Shown here piece by piece: positions 51,612-60,543 of a DNA stretch of 64,000 nucleotides. The notes beneath the pieces are model-generated. The model had not been told where the DNA came from, did no database searches, and saw only the letters and a list, made by a program, of their open reading frames with translations. Source of the stretch: Streptomyces cellulosae (lineage in GTDB: Bacteria > Actinomycetota > Actinomycetes > Streptomycetales > Streptomycetaceae). A program made the translations under genes and the position numbers. The DNA lies in the NCBI GenBank assembly GCA_014655195.1, contig BNBH01000006.1, positions 152,097 to 216,096 on the forward strand, in the 5' to 3' direction. Positions within the stretch are counted from its first letter, which is position 1. Each line of letters starts with the position of its first letter.

Positions 51612-51873
51612 CACCCCGCCACCGGCCGACCCCGGGAGGCCAGCCCACATACGGAGAAGGGGGCTGACTCGGATGCCGGCGAGGCCACCGCCACGGGCCT
51701 CGTCATGGAGCAGGCCCGCGTCTCGGACGCCGTATCGGAGGAGAGCGCCGTGCCGCCGCGAAGGAGTTCGCCGCCGTACACCGCACGAGGGCGCGGCCGA
51801 CGCGGCGTTACCGCACCGGTCCCGGATCTGAAGGTCGGCGTCCTGCCCGCCCACGCCCTGGAAGCAACTGCCC

Positions 51874-52965
51874 ATGCCACAGCAGCCAGACGTCAAGGCG
51901 GTACACGGCCGCGCGCAGAGCCCGCACATCGCGCGGCCGGGCCTGCTGTGGTGGCTGGGCGCCGCCGTCCTGGTGGCGGCCGTGCTCCTGCTCGCCATCG
52001 GCCAGCGGCACGAGCTGGTCCGGGCGGCCGGGCTCATCGCCCAGGTGAGCCCACCGAAGCTGGCCGTCGCGATGGCCTTCGAGGCGGCATCCCTCGTGTG
52101 CTTCGCCGCCGTGCAGCGTTGGCTGCTGCACGCGGGCGGGGTACGGCTGAGCCTGAAGGATATGACGGTCCTGGCCGTGGCCGCGAACGCCGTGGCCGGC
52201 GCGCTGCCCGGAGGTGCGGCCTTCTCCGCCGCCTGGCTCTATGGGCAGCTGAGCCGACGCCACGCAGGGCAGGTCCTCGCGGCCGCCGTGCTGGTCGTCG
52301 GCGGGGCGCTGTCGGCACTCGGCCTGTTCCTCCTTCTCGTGGCCGGGGCGCTCACCGCGGGTTTGGGCGGTCGGGGCGCGGTGCTGCGCCCCGCCCTCGC
52401 CACGCTGGGGCTGGCCGTCGGCCTTGGCCTGGTGCTCCTCGCGCTGACCCGCTCCCCGAGATTCCGCACGGCGCTCAGGCAGGTATGGACACGCGCGGGC
52501 AAACGGTTCCGGCGCGTCCTCCGGGTCCAGGAGGCGCTCGCACGGCTGGTGGCCCAGGCCCGCAGCGTACGGCCCGGAATCCGGCCCTGGCTGCGGCCCT
52601 TCGGCCTCGCCGTGCTCAACTGGGCGTTCGACGCGGCGTGTCTGGCCGCCAGTCTCTGGGCCCTGGGCATCGGTGTGCCCTGGAGCGGGCTGCTGCTCGT
52701 GTACGCGCTCACCCAGATCCCCGCCAGCCTGCGCCTGACGCCCGGGGGCCTGGGCGTCGTCGAGGTGAGCCTGGCGACCCTGCTCGTCTCCTACGGCCTG
52801 CGTGGGGAAGAGGCCATCGCGGCCACGCTGTTGTACCGGATTGTCAGCTTCTGGGTAATGCAGCCGATCGGCTGGGCCACGTGGCTCGTCCTGACCCTCC
52901 GTGCCGGGCCACCCGCACCACCTCCTGCAGGAGGGCCGTACGAAAACCCGGACGCGCCGCACTGA
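51874..52965 (+). CDS. Lysylphosphatidylglycerol synthase-type (UPF0104) membrane protein
   Basis: 363 residues with about eight hydrophobic helices. ALPGGAAFSAAWLYGQLSRR and RLTPGGLGVVEVSLATLL are typical of the UPF0104/YbhN family, related to the flippase part of MprF. There is no aminoacyl-transferase domain, so it is not a complete MprF. Probable lipid-translocating or uncharacterised transport role. The 262 bp before it hold no recognised gene. Confidence 0.75.
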   Translation: MPQQPDVKAVHGRAQSPHIARPGLLWWLGAAVLVAAVLLLAIGQRHELVRAAGLIAQVSPPKLAVAMAFEAASLVCFAAVQRWLLHAGGVRLSLKDMTVLAVAANAVAGALPGGAAFSAAWLYGQLSRRHAGQVLAAAVLVVGGALSALGLFLLLVAGALTAGLGGRGAVLRPALATLGLAVGLGLVLLALTRSPRFRTALRQVWTRAGKRFRRVLRVQEALARLVAQARSVRPGIRPWLRPFGLAVLNWAFDAACLAASLWALGIGVPWSGLLLVYALTQIPASLRLTPGGLGVVEVSLATLLVSYGLRGEEAIAATLLYRIVSFWVMQPIGWATWLVLTLRAGPPAPPPAGGPYENPDAPH

Positions 52966-53269
52966 CCGGCACGCGGCAGCCTGCGCGGGGCACAAGGAGT
53001 GCCATGCCGGTGCCAGTTCGGAGCTGAAGGGTTCGGTCAGGCCGGGGATGGGGGCGTACGTCATGGACGCCACCATCCGGCCGCTGCTGATGGGCGGCTG
53101 CCACACCGGGCACGACACCCCAGCAGCCGTCACCGTCGCCGGATTCACGCTCACCGGCGCGACCGGTTCACCTTCCCGGACCCACATCCCCGCCAGTCGA
53201 ACGGGCGCGGCGGGCGGCACTCCCGTACGTCGCTGACGCCCCCGCCTGGCTGCGCCCTGGACCCGCTGG
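52966..53269. other. Intergenic, no gene recognised
   Basis: 304 bp between two convergent genes. Reading frames are open on both strands but without recognisable motifs or ribosome sites; likely chance frames in GC-rich DNA. Confidence 0.4.
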
Positions 53270-53626
53270 TCAGGCTCGCGGTCGGCGGGGCCCGGGCTCG
53301 GTCCCGGAACCGGACAGCTGCAGACCAATGACGCCCACGATCACCAACGCGATCGAGACGATCTTGAGGGGGGAGACCAGATCGCCGAGGAAGGCCATGC
53401 CGTAGATCGCCGTTCCCGACGCACCGAGGCCGGTCCACACCGCGTACGCGGGGCCCACGTCCAGCTTCTTCAGCGAAAGCGTCAACAGACCGAAACTGGC
53501 CAGTGCGAAGACGCAGAACCCGATGGTCGGCCAGAGCCGGGTCAAGCCGTCGGACAGGCTGAGGCTCACGGCGAAGCCGGTCTCGAACAGTCCGGCGACG
53601 ATGACCATCAGCCATGCCATGGCCAT
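53270..53626 (-). CDS. Small multidrug resistance (SMR) family exporter
   Basis: 118 residues, four helices. VIVAGLFETGFAVSLSLSDG carries the essential Glu of SMR proteins, and GPAYAVWTGLGASGTAIYGM is the conserved third-helix block. The SLSDGLTRLWPTIG segment resembles the SugE/Gdx subgroup that exports guanidinium. No guanidine riboswitch was recognised upstream. Start ATG 53626 gives a clean first helix. Confidence 0.85.
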   Translation of the reverse strand: MAMAWLMVIVAGLFETGFAVSLSLSDGLTRLWPTIGFCVFALASFGLLTLSLKKLDVGPAYAVWTGLGASGTAIYGMAFLGDLVSPLKIVSIALVIVGVIGLQLSGSGTEPGPRRPRA

Positions 53627-53862
53627 GTGAGTGCCTCGCCTCGGGCCGGCAGGTTGGTGACCGCCTCGCCGACCGGCCGTCCCCGTGCTGTGAGTATGCA
53701 CTGACCAGCCGCGGTCGTCGGGGTCCCGCGCTCAGCGTCGATCGCGTCGTTCCCGGCCGCAAGCAGCCCCAGCGACTACACGGTTGACGTCGGCCCGCAG
53801 CGACGGCGCGGTCCGGACGGGATGCCCCGCCCAGGCCGCGCCGTCTTCATGGTGCTGCCGTG

Positions 53863-54120
53863 TCACTCGGCAGGCCGGGCCGTGTAGTCGCCGGCACGAT
53901 GCACCGCGGCCACGAGTGCGTCGGTGTCCACCGCCGCCGTCTCGTCCAGGCGGACGGTGGAGCGCCCGCTGCGCACGTCGGTGCTGGCCGAGCGGACGCC
54001 GGGCACCTCCTCCAGCTCGTCGTCGATGGACAGGCCGCAGCTGCTGCAGTGCATGCCCTCCACCTTCAGGACCACCAGCGGTCCGGTCTCCGTGTCCTGC
54101 TTACGACGGAACAGTGCCAT
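53863..54120 (-). CDS. HMA-domain metallochaperone
   Basis: 85 residues. A basic start (MALFRRKQDT) and one HMA fold with VEGMHCSSCGLSIDDEL (Cys25, Cys28). Its ATG overlaps the stop of the SafE-cupredoxin gene by 1 nt. In other bacteria HMA, SafE-like and cupredoxin parts can form one protein; here the HMA is separate. Likely Cu(I) carrier to or from that membrane protein. Confidence 0.82.
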   Translation of the reverse strand: MALFRRKQDTETGPLVVLKVEGMHCSSCGLSIDDELEEVPGVRSASTDVRSGRSTVRLDETAAVDTDALVAAVHRAGDYTARPAE

Positions 54121-55268
54121 TACGCGCCTTTCTGGAAGGTGATGGTGCCGGTCTGCATGCCCATGGCGCAGGAGAAGCGGAGTGTGCCGGGCTTACGGGT
54201 CCCCAGGTCGATCTTGGTGTCGCCGTCGCGTTTGACGATCTCCTGGATCCCGAGTTCGGGAATGGTGAAGGCGCGGGCGCAGCCGCCGGAGTCCTTGCCG
54301 CGCAGTACGAGGGTGGTGGGCACCCCGGCCTTGGCGGTGAAAGCGGTGGGCTCGTAGAAATCGGTCACGGTCAGGGTGACGATCTGCTGGCCGGAGGGGT
54401 CGGTGCGCACCGGACCGTCGGTGGGTTGCCCGGTGCCGGTGGACGGCGGCGCGGGTGCCGCTGCCGGGGGCGACTGGTTGTTCAGGGAGAAGGAGGCCCA
54501 GCCGCCGGCTTGCAGCGCGGAGGCCGCGGTCCAGACGGCGACGGCCAGCACCACCACCCCGGTGACCACCGCGAGGCGGCCGGACAGGGCCTGGCTGGTG
54601 CGGCGGAACAGGTATCCGAGCGCCGCGAACAGCGGCGCGGTGCCGAGCACGAAGCCCGCCATCACCGCGGCCCCGGCCACCGGGGAGCCGGAGGTGACGG
54701 CGACCAGCTCCATCGACAGGGTCACCCCGCACGGCACGAGAACCGTGGCGAAACCGATCAGCGCCGGGGTCGCCACCGAGTCGGTCTTGGCACTGCGCCG
54801 CAGCAGCCGCCCGAAGGAGGCGGGTGGGCGAGGCACCAGACGGTGCACGGCCTCGACCCCGAACAGGTCCAGCGCGAACAGCACCATCAAGGCGGCGGCC
54901 GCCAGCAGCAGCAGCGCCTGGGCCCGCGGGCTGGGCTGCAGAGCGTCGCCGAAGATTCCCAGCAGGGCGCCGAGCAGGGTGTGGGAGGCGAGTTTTCCGG
55001 CGAGGAAGGCGCCGACCGGTGCCAGGGGCTTGGCCTCGTTCTGGCTGGTGGCACGGTGTTTTACAGCGGGTCGGGTCTTGGTCGCGGTCGCCGCGCCGCC
55101 ACGCGCGGGCCGGGAGTTGTCTGGGATCGGCGTCGGCTGGGGGGCTGGGCCGCGGCGGCGGGTCACCGCACCGGCCAGCAGGCCCCCTTGGACGGCGGCG
55201 CACGATGCGCCACCGGCGAGCAGGCCGGTGGAGACACCGGTGACGAGCAAAGCAATGGACGACGGCAT
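54120..55268 (-). CDS. TauE/SafE-like membrane protein with C-terminal cupredoxin
   Basis: 382 residues. Six or so helices with GGASCAAVQGGLLAGAV and FATVLVPCGVTLSMEL, the paired Cys helices of the DsbD/UreH-like SafE group, then a Pro/Thr linker and a cupredoxin domain (about 300-380) with SGGCARAFTIPELG and LRFSCAMGMQTGTITF. The cupredoxin resembles that on the ATPase at 44689. It may shuttle copper or electrons between membrane and extracytoplasmic sites. Followed directly by an HMA chaperone gene. Confidence 0.8.
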   Translation of the reverse strand: MPSSIALLVTGVSTGLLAGGASCAAVQGGLLAGAVTRRRGPAPQPTPIPDNSRPARGGAATATKTRPAVKHRATSQNEAKPLAPVGAFLAGKLASHTLLGALLGIFGDALQPSPRAQALLLLAAAALMVLFALDLFGVEAVHRLVPRPPASFGRLLRRSAKTDSVATPALIGFATVLVPCGVTLSMELVAVTSGSPVAGAAVMAGFVLGTAPLFAALGYLFRRTSQALSGRLAVVTGVVVLAVAVWTAASALQAGGWASFSLNNQSPPAAAPAPPSTGTGQPTDGPVRTDPSGQQIVTLTVTDFYEPTAFTAKAGVPTTLVLRGKDSGGCARAFTIPELGIQEIVKRDGDTKIDLGTRKPGTLRFSCAMGMQTGTITFQKGA

Positions 55269-55380
55269 GCGTCGGCACTCCTGGATCTGGAAAAGGCGGC
55301 GCGCGCTGTACGGGCGCGCCGAATCGGACGTGAGGGCAGCGCGATCTCCCGCCGGGCGCACGCCTGGCGGGAAGCGCCTG

Positions 55381-55797
55381 TCACGTCCGCAGTACGCAGA
55401 TCCGGTGCAGGTCAGGTGGAGGTGCAGGGGGCTCGGCGGGCGGGGGTCCGGCTCGCGCCGCCCACAGCCGTGGGACCGCGGCGTCGCCCAGCGGCCCGCC
55501 CACCGAGGCCGGAACGGCCTGGTCCCCGACCGCCGGGGCCGCTGCCGTGCGGCTGCGGTGGTCGGAGGTCGCCGGGCAGTGGCCCCCCATGCCCGGCGAG
55601 TCGGCCACGACAGGGGCTGTGTCCATGTCCTCGGCCATGGGGCCGGGCTCGTTGGCCCGCTGTGTCTGGCTCATCGGGCCGGACACAGCCATGGCCGGCC
55701 GCGCTATGCCGGACAGACACAAGGTGAGCGCGCACGCCAGCAGTACCCCGGCCCACAGCCGGAACGCTGGACTCATGCGCAACATCACACCGGGCAT
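55381..55797 (-). CDS. Small exported Met-containing protein with PPDLHxxxVLR end
   Basis: 138 residues from ATG 55797 (55785 or 55776 also possible). Signal sequence RLWAGVLLACALTLCLSG, then PMSQTQRANEPGPMAEDMDT and GMGGHCP, and the ending PPPDLHRICVLRT. The same ending (PPDLHQLQVLRV) closes the protein at the right window edge; this C-terminus recalls the DUF6153 group of streptomycete proteins. Function unknown, plausibly metal-related from context. Confidence 0.6.
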   Translation of the reverse strand: MPGVMLRMSPAFRLWAGVLLACALTLCLSGIARPAMAVSGPMSQTQRANEPGPMAEDMDTAPVVADSPGMGGHCPATSDHRSRTAAAPAVGDQAVPASVGGPLGDAAVPRLWAARAGPPPAEPPAPPPDLHRICVLRT

Positions 55798-56091
55798 GCT
55801 AGCGGTCGGCACGGTTGCAAGGGGCGGTGTCCCAGGCAGTCGATGGCCGCCGGGCCGGCCTCGCACACCTGTGGGCGTCAGCCTTCGGGTGCCGGTAGGG
55901 CCCGACGTCGGCCAGTGGAGGGCGTGCGGTCGGCCCGACCGGCACAACGATGAGGAACCCGAAGTCTCGCCCCGCGCGCCAAGGCGGCCCTGAGCCCCGG
56001 CATCGGCCGCACCCGGCGTGGCGCACACCGTGGTGCCCCGCAGCCCGCACTCCCGCAGGGAGGCGGGGCGCCGCCCGGCCGCTGACCCCGG

Positions 56092-56568
56092 TCAGCGCAG
56101 CCCCGTGCTCATCAGCAGCTCTGCCTGGCCCTGCTGGCGGATCTCCAGTGCCACCAGGGACAGGCCCAGGATGATCCACCCTGCCCGGCCGGGCCGTACG
56201 CGCAGCACCAGCCAGCGGCCCGCGACGGCGCCCACCAGCAGGCGCGCGAGGACGGCGACCGAACCGAAGGCGACCAGCAGCCCGACGGGGTTGTAGCGCC
56301 AGGCCAACGCCAGGTCACCGCGGAAGACCGCCACCACCGAGCGGGTGAGCCCGCACGTCGGGGCCATGATGCCCGCGAAGTGCCCGGGCCCGTGGAGGTC
56401 GACGGGGAACATGCCCCACACCGCCATCGCCGCACCGGCCAGGACCACTACGGTCCCGGCCGTGCCCCAGATCCACCACCGGGTGTCCCGCGCCTCCCAG
56501 CCCAGTCGGATCTGCGGGATCCACCGTGTGCGATCCGGCACGGTGGACGGGATCGGGCTGTCCGACAT
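56092..56568 (-). CDS. DUF2752 membrane protein
   Basis: 158 residues from ATG 56568 (GTGAGGAGA upstream). APTCGLTRSVVAVFRGDLAL and WRYNPVGLLVAFG are the DUF2752 signature (CxxTR, YNP), with three hydrophobic helices. Function unknown. It lies beyond a strong palindrome from ctaG, so it is probably a separate transcript or an attenuated extension. Confidence 0.8.
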   Translation of the reverse strand: MSDSPIPSTVPDRTRWIPQIRLGWEARDTRWWIWGTAGTVVVLAGAAMAVWGMFPVDLHGPGHFAGIMAPTCGLTRSVVAVFRGDLALAWRYNPVGLLVAFGSVAVLARLLVGAVAGRWLVLRVRPGRAGWIILGLSLVALEIRQQGQAELLMSTGLR

Positions 56569-56617
56569 CGCTCTCCTCACCTACGCCCAGTGGGCGGTCG
56601 AAGCCTCGGGAGCGGTG

Positions 56618-56643
56618 GGTCTCCTGGCCATGGCCAGGAGACC
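56618..56643. terminator. 26-bp perfect palindrome between ctaG and the DUF2752 gene
   Basis: A perfect dyad (13-bp arms, GGTCTCCTGGCCA and its complement) centred at 56630/56631, 182 bp after the ctaG stop and 50 bp before the DUF2752 start in the leftward direction. A hairpin with no U-tract: terminator or regulatory dyad. Confidence 0.5.
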
Positions 56644-56824
56644 GCTCCGTCCGGCGGGCATATCCGCGACGAGCTTCGACTCCGCCATGCGGCCAAGCCT
56701 TGGGTCATACGGTCGGCCATGCGCGCGGCCTTCGCAACGCCGCCACGACGGCGGTCGCGTCGCGTGAAGGGCCATACCTGTGCCGACAGCCGTGGCCCAG
56801 CAGCTCACCGATCATCCGCATCAG

Positions 56825-57772
56825 TCACCCGCGGCCGTGCAGCGAGGCCAGATAAGCGTTGTACGCGGCCAGTTCCTTGTCCCCGTCGCGGTCGGCCTGA
56901 CGATCGTGGCGGCGGGCCTGCCGTTGTTCGGCGCGGTACCACTGGAAGAGCAGCGCGACCAGCACGAGCACGGAGGGGATCTCGCTGAACGCCCAGGCGA
57001 TGCCGCCTGCGGCGTTCTGGTCGTCCAGCGCCGTGACGCCCAGCGTGGCCGGCGGGTCGGCGTAGGTGTCGATCAGCGGTGCGGTGGCCATCATCAGGGC
57101 GATGCCGAAGAAGGCGTGGAACGGCATGGCCGCGAACAGCTCCAGCATCCGCATCACGTGCCCCGGGCGGTGCGGGCCAGGGTCCACGCCCATGATCGGC
57201 CAGAAGAAGACCAGGCCGACGGCCAGGAAGTGGGCGTTCATGGCGATGTGGCCCGCCGTCGAGGCCATGAGGGCGTCGACCAGCGGCGTGAAGTACAGCC
57301 CGTACAGGATGGCGATGAACAGCGGCACTGTGAACGCCGGATGGGTGACGATCCGCATGTACCGGCTGTGCAGCAGCCGCGCCAGCAGCTCTCGCGGGCC
57401 AGTGTGCCCCCGGCTCGCAGCCGGCAGCGCACGCAGCGCCAGCGTCACCGGGGCACCCAGCAGGAGCAGGATCGGCGCCAGCATGCTGAGGGCCATGTGC
57501 TGCACCATGTGCACGCTGAACAGCACCATCCCGTACGGGTTCAGCCCGGTGCACACCACCAGCATCACGGTCAGCACACCCATCGCGAACGCGACGGTCC
57601 GCGGAACGGGCCAGCCGTCCCCGCGGCGGTGCAGCCGGGCCACGGCCCAGCCGTACAGGACCAGGGCCAGCAGGCTTGCCGTCAGGAAGAACGGCTCGCC
57701 GGTGAACTCCAGCCCGCGCCCGAGCGTGAACGGTGGCAGATCCGCTGTCATGCCGTGGCCGTCGTGATCCAT
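56825..57772 (-). CDS. ctaG: CtaG-type cytochrome c oxidase assembly protein
   Basis: 315 residues. MDHDGHGMTADLPPFTLGRG at the start, then seven or so helices with VHMVQHMALSMLAPILLLLG and AMPFHAFFGIALMM, the caa3-type CtaG family, rich in His and Met. It helps form the Cu centres of haem-copper oxidases. It lies 68 bp downstream of the DyP gene in the Sco-PCuAC-DyP operon, which supports copper delivery. Confidence 0.9.
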   Translation of the reverse strand: MDHDGHGMTADLPPFTLGRGLEFTGEPFFLTASLLALVLYGWAVARLHRRGDGWPVPRTVAFAMGVLTVMLVVCTGLNPYGMVLFSVHMVQHMALSMLAPILLLLGAPVTLALRALPAASRGHTGPRELLARLLHSRYMRIVTHPAFTVPLFIAILYGLYFTPLVDALMASTAGHIAMNAHFLAVGLVFFWPIMGVDPGPHRPGHVMRMLELFAAMPFHAFFGIALMMATAPLIDTYADPPATLGVTALDDQNAAGGIAWAFSEIPSVLVLVALLFQWYRAEQRQARRHDRQADRDGDKELAAYNAYLASLHGRG

Positions 57773-57840
57773 CGTCAGCTCCTGTGTCAGCCCGGCCGTT
57801 GCCCGAAGAGCCCAGGGCTGCTGATGCGCCCTGGAAACGG

Positions 57841-59067
57841 TCAGGCTTCCAGCAGCCGCTGGCCGACGTACTCGCCCTTCGCCGCCCCGCCCGGGACGGC
57901 GAACAGCGCGCTGGCCTCATGGCGGATGAACGCCGACAGCGCGTCCCCGCGGTCCAGCTTGCGCTGGACCGGTACGAAGCCCTTGAGCGGGTCGGCCTGC
58001 CAGGCGATGAACAGCAGCCCGGCGTCCGGAATGCCGTCTTCGTCGATGCCGTCGTGGAAGGAGAACGGACGGCGCAGCATCGCCGCCCCGCCGTTGGTCT
58101 CCGGCGCCGAGGTCCGCACGTGCGCGTCGGCCGCGATCAGAGCGTTCCCCGCAGCGTCGGTCTTGTCCAGGTCCACCGGGGTGGTCTCGGTGCCACCGGA
58201 GAGCGGGGCGCCGTCGGACTTGCGCCGCCCGATGACCTTCTCCTGCTCATCCAGGGAGAGCCGTTCCCAGCTGTCCAGGAGCATCCGGATGCGGCGGACG
58301 ACGGCGTACGAGCCGTGTGCCATCCACGCCGGGTCTCCGTCGGCGGGGACGAAGATCCTCTGGTCGAAGTCCTCGTCCGTCGGTTGGGGGTTGTTGGTGC
58401 CGTCCATCTGGCCCATCAGGTTGCGCGCCGTCATCGGCTGCTTCGTGGCGCCGGGGGTGCGGTTGAAGCCGTTCATCTGCCAGCGCACCCGGGCCGCGTC
58501 CCCGGCTGCCTTCTGCACGGCGCGCAGCGCGTGGAAGGCCACCAGAGCGTCGTCCGCGCCGATCTGCACCCACAGGTCCCCGTTGCTGCGCTTGGGGTCG
58601 AGCGCGTCGGAGGTGAAGTCCGGCAGCGGCTCCAGCGCCTCCGGGCGCTGCCTGGCCAGGCCGGTCCGGTCGAAGAAGCTGGATCCGAAGCCGAAGGTGA
58701 CGGTCAGGGAGGACGGGCCGGCGTCCAGCGCGACGCCGGTGTCGTCGCCCACCGGCTCACCGGCCGTCAGCTTCTGTGCCGCCGTGGACCAGCGGCGCAA
58801 TAGCGCGGCGGCCGTCTTGCGGTTGGCACCGGGTGCGAGGTCGAAGGCGGCCAGGTGGCCGCGGGCCTGCAGCGGGGTGGTGATGCCCGCCTGATGCTTG
58901 CCGTGGAAGGGGACGGTGGTGGAGCCGACCGTGGTCAGGGTCGTCGGGGGATCGTCCTGGGTGACGCGGGCACCGATCACACCGCCGCTCGCACCGACCA
59001 CCACGCCACCTGCGCCTGCCGCGCCGACGGTGCCCAGCAACCTGCGCCGAGTGATGTCACTGCTCAT
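57841..59067 (-). CDS. Tat-exported DyP-type haem peroxidase
   Basis: 408 residues. Tat signal (SSDITRRRLLGTVGAAGAGG). Catalytic Asp in LMGQMDGTNNP, proximal His in AFIRHEASALFAV, and LRRPFSFHDGI: the DyP pattern. It resembles DtpA of Streptomyces lividans, which is linked to extracytoplasmic copper trafficking and GlxA-dependent morphology. Its start overlaps the PCuAC stop (ATGA), giving Sco-PCuAC-DyP in one operon. Confidence 0.88.
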   Translation of the reverse strand: MSSDITRRRLLGTVGAAGAGGVVVGASGGVIGARVTQDDPPTTLTTVGSTTVPFHGKHQAGITTPLQARGHLAAFDLAPGANRKTAAALLRRWSTAAQKLTAGEPVGDDTGVALDAGPSSLTVTFGFGSSFFDRTGLARQRPEALEPLPDFTSDALDPKRSNGDLWVQIGADDALVAFHALRAVQKAAGDAARVRWQMNGFNRTPGATKQPMTARNLMGQMDGTNNPQPTDEDFDQRIFVPADGDPAWMAHGSYAVVRRIRMLLDSWERLSLDEQEKVIGRRKSDGAPLSGGTETTPVDLDKTDAAGNALIAADAHVRTSAPETNGGAAMLRRPFSFHDGIDEDGIPDAGLLFIAWQADPLKGFVPVQRKLDRGDALSAFIRHEASALFAVPGGAAKGEYVGQRLLEA

Positions 59068-59558
59068 GCTCGTGGTCCTGCTCCGGGGTTGAAGGTGGGT
59101 GCCTCGACCGGGACGTCGAGCGTGATCGGGGAGGTCTTCGCGAAGTGCAGCGTCACGGACACGCGGTCGCCTTCGAGCGGTCTGTGATCCAGGCGCATGA
59201 ACATCAGGTGGCTGCCACCGCGTTTCAGTTCGAGCGTGCCGTGGGCCGGAATCTCGAAGGACGTCACCTGCCGCATCTCGTCGCCGACGGACCGGTGCAT
59301 CGTGATGTCGTCGGAGAGGTCGCTGGTGACCGAGGTGAGCTCGTCGGCCGTATCCCCACGGTTGGTCACCGTCAGGTAGCCCCCCGCGATCTGGGCCGTC
59401 ACCGGCTGCGGCAGATACGCGCCGGAGACGGCGAGGTCGGGGCCGCTCGGCCCGAAGGGGCGGGCGAGCCCGGTGGTCACGCCGAGCGCGAGGACGGTGG
59501 CCAGCACGCCGGTGGCGATGAGGGTGACGGCCGCCAGGGGAGTGCGGCGACCCGTCAC
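59064..59558 (-). CDS. PCuAC-type extracytoplasmic copper chaperone
   Basis: 164 residues from GTG 59558, overlapping the sco stop (GTGA). One N-terminal membrane anchor/signal, then a cupredoxin-like domain with ITMHRSVGDEM and GGSHLMFM: Met95-X21-His117-X-Met119 matches the conserved Cu(I) site. It works with Sco to load Cu into cytochrome oxidase CuA or related proteins; ECuC is the S. lividans equivalent. Confidence 0.9.
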   Translation of the reverse strand: MTGRRTPLAAVTLIATGVLATVLALGVTTGLARPFGPSGPDLAVSGAYLPQPVTAQIAGGYLTVTNRGDTADELTSVTSDLSDDITMHRSVGDEMRQVTSFEIPAHGTLELKRGGSHLMFMRLDHRPLEGDRVSVTLHFAKTSPITLDVPVEAPTFNPGAGPRA

Positions 59559-60229
59559 GGGGTCTGACCCCGGAGGAGCCTGGGCAGGTCTTCGGCGTAG
59601 TCCTCGGCGGTGGCCTCCTCGCCGCTGTAGATCACATGCGCCCTGTCGTCCTTCGGAGAGAAGGCCAGGACCGTCTTGCCGTGCGTGGCGGTGACCTTGC
59701 CGTCCTTGTCCTTCACCGGCGGCGCCATGCCCACGCCCACGGTGCGGGCGGCGGCCTCGACGGTCTTGTAGTTGCCGCTGAGCCCGATGAAGTCGGCGTT
59801 CCCGGCGCTGCGCAGCCACCTGCCGAGCTCCGCGGGTGTGTCGCGTTCGGGGTCGGTGGTGACGAAGACGAACCGGAGCTTGTCCTGGTCCGCCTGGGGC
59901 AGGTCCCTGTAGGCGAGGGCGAGGTTGCTCACGGTCAGCGGGCAGGCGTCCGGGCAGTGCGTGTAGCCGAAGTAGAGCAGCGTGAGCTTGCCCTTGGTCT
60001 CCTCGCGCAGGTCGAACTTCTCGCCGTGGGTGTCGGTGAGGACCAGCTCCGGCTTGCTGAACGGCTGGTCCAGCACGGTCGCGGCCTTCTGCGGGCCCGC
60101 AGTGCCGTCGGCGGAGATGACGGGCACGTCCCCGGCCCCGGACTCAGCTCCGGCGCCGCTGCCGCAGGCGGACAGAGTCAGTGCGGCACCGGCGCTGAGA
60201 GCGGCGGCGAGCACGGTGCGTCGACGCAT
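59555..60229 (-). CDS. Sco1/SenC copper chaperone lipoprotein
   Basis: 224 residues. Lipobox LSAC (Cys22), thioredoxin-like fold with YFGYTHCPDACPLTVSNL (Cys92, Cys96) and His183 (TATHGKT), the Cu site of Sco proteins. It delivers copper to CuA of cytochrome c oxidase and may act as thiol reductase. First gene of the sco-pcuAC-dyp operon; a perfect island palindrome is 62 bp upstream. Confidence 0.92.
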   Translation of the reverse strand: MRRRTVLAAALSAGAALTLSACGSGAGAESGAGDVPVISADGTAGPQKAATVLDQPFSKPELVLTDTHGEKFDLREETKGKLTLLYFGYTHCPDACPLTVSNLALAYRDLPQADQDKLRFVFVTTDPERDTPAELGRWLRSAGNADFIGLSGNYKTVEAAARTVGVGMAPPVKDKDGKVTATHGKTVLAFSPKDDRAHVIYSGEEATAEDYAEDLPRLLRGQTP

Positions 60230-60290
60230 GATGAACGACCCCCAGGGGGTGGTGACGGTGGTGATGCGGGTGCTGCACACCCACGCAAAA

Positions 60291-60305
60291 CCTAAGCAGT
60301 TTAGG
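60291..60305. promoter_or_regulatory. Palindromic operator candidate CCTAA-N5-TTAGG
   Basis: CCTAAGCAGTTTAGG, a perfect copy of the recurrent palindrome, 62 bp before the sco start. It links the Sco-PCuAC-DyP operon to the thiol and ZIP operons carrying the same site. Confidence 0.6.
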
Positions 60306-60413
60306 CGTTTGCTGGTGGAGTCTACGACAGGCCGGTTCGAGCACCGCAGGCACCCCACCCCGCTGACAGCCTGCCTGGGACCGTCGCACCGACCGGCCCC
60401 GCCGCCTGCCCCT

Positions 60414-60543
60414 GAGCGCGAGCCTCCTGCGCACCGCCACGACCTGCCGGCGACCGGATCGCCGAGCCCGACGCCATCGCGGCCGACCTGAGGCCCTGCG
60501 GGAAACTCTGGCCAACACTCGCCAGCGCGCCGACGCAGTGGTT
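60414..60543 (+). pseudogene. Decayed MerR-family regulator fragment
   Basis: Across frameshifts the plus strand reads EREPPAHRHDLPAT, DRIAEPDAIAADL and EALRETLANTRQRADAV. This parallels the dimerisation helix of the MerR at 18121 (DERIAEIDTAVAELLALRKT then LAETRQRADE). No DNA-binding head remains. Confidence 0.55.

Noticed and set aside
53627..53862. Guanidine riboswitch before the SugE-like SMR gene
   Set aside because: No ykkC, mini-ykkC or ykkC-III pattern could be recognised in the leader.
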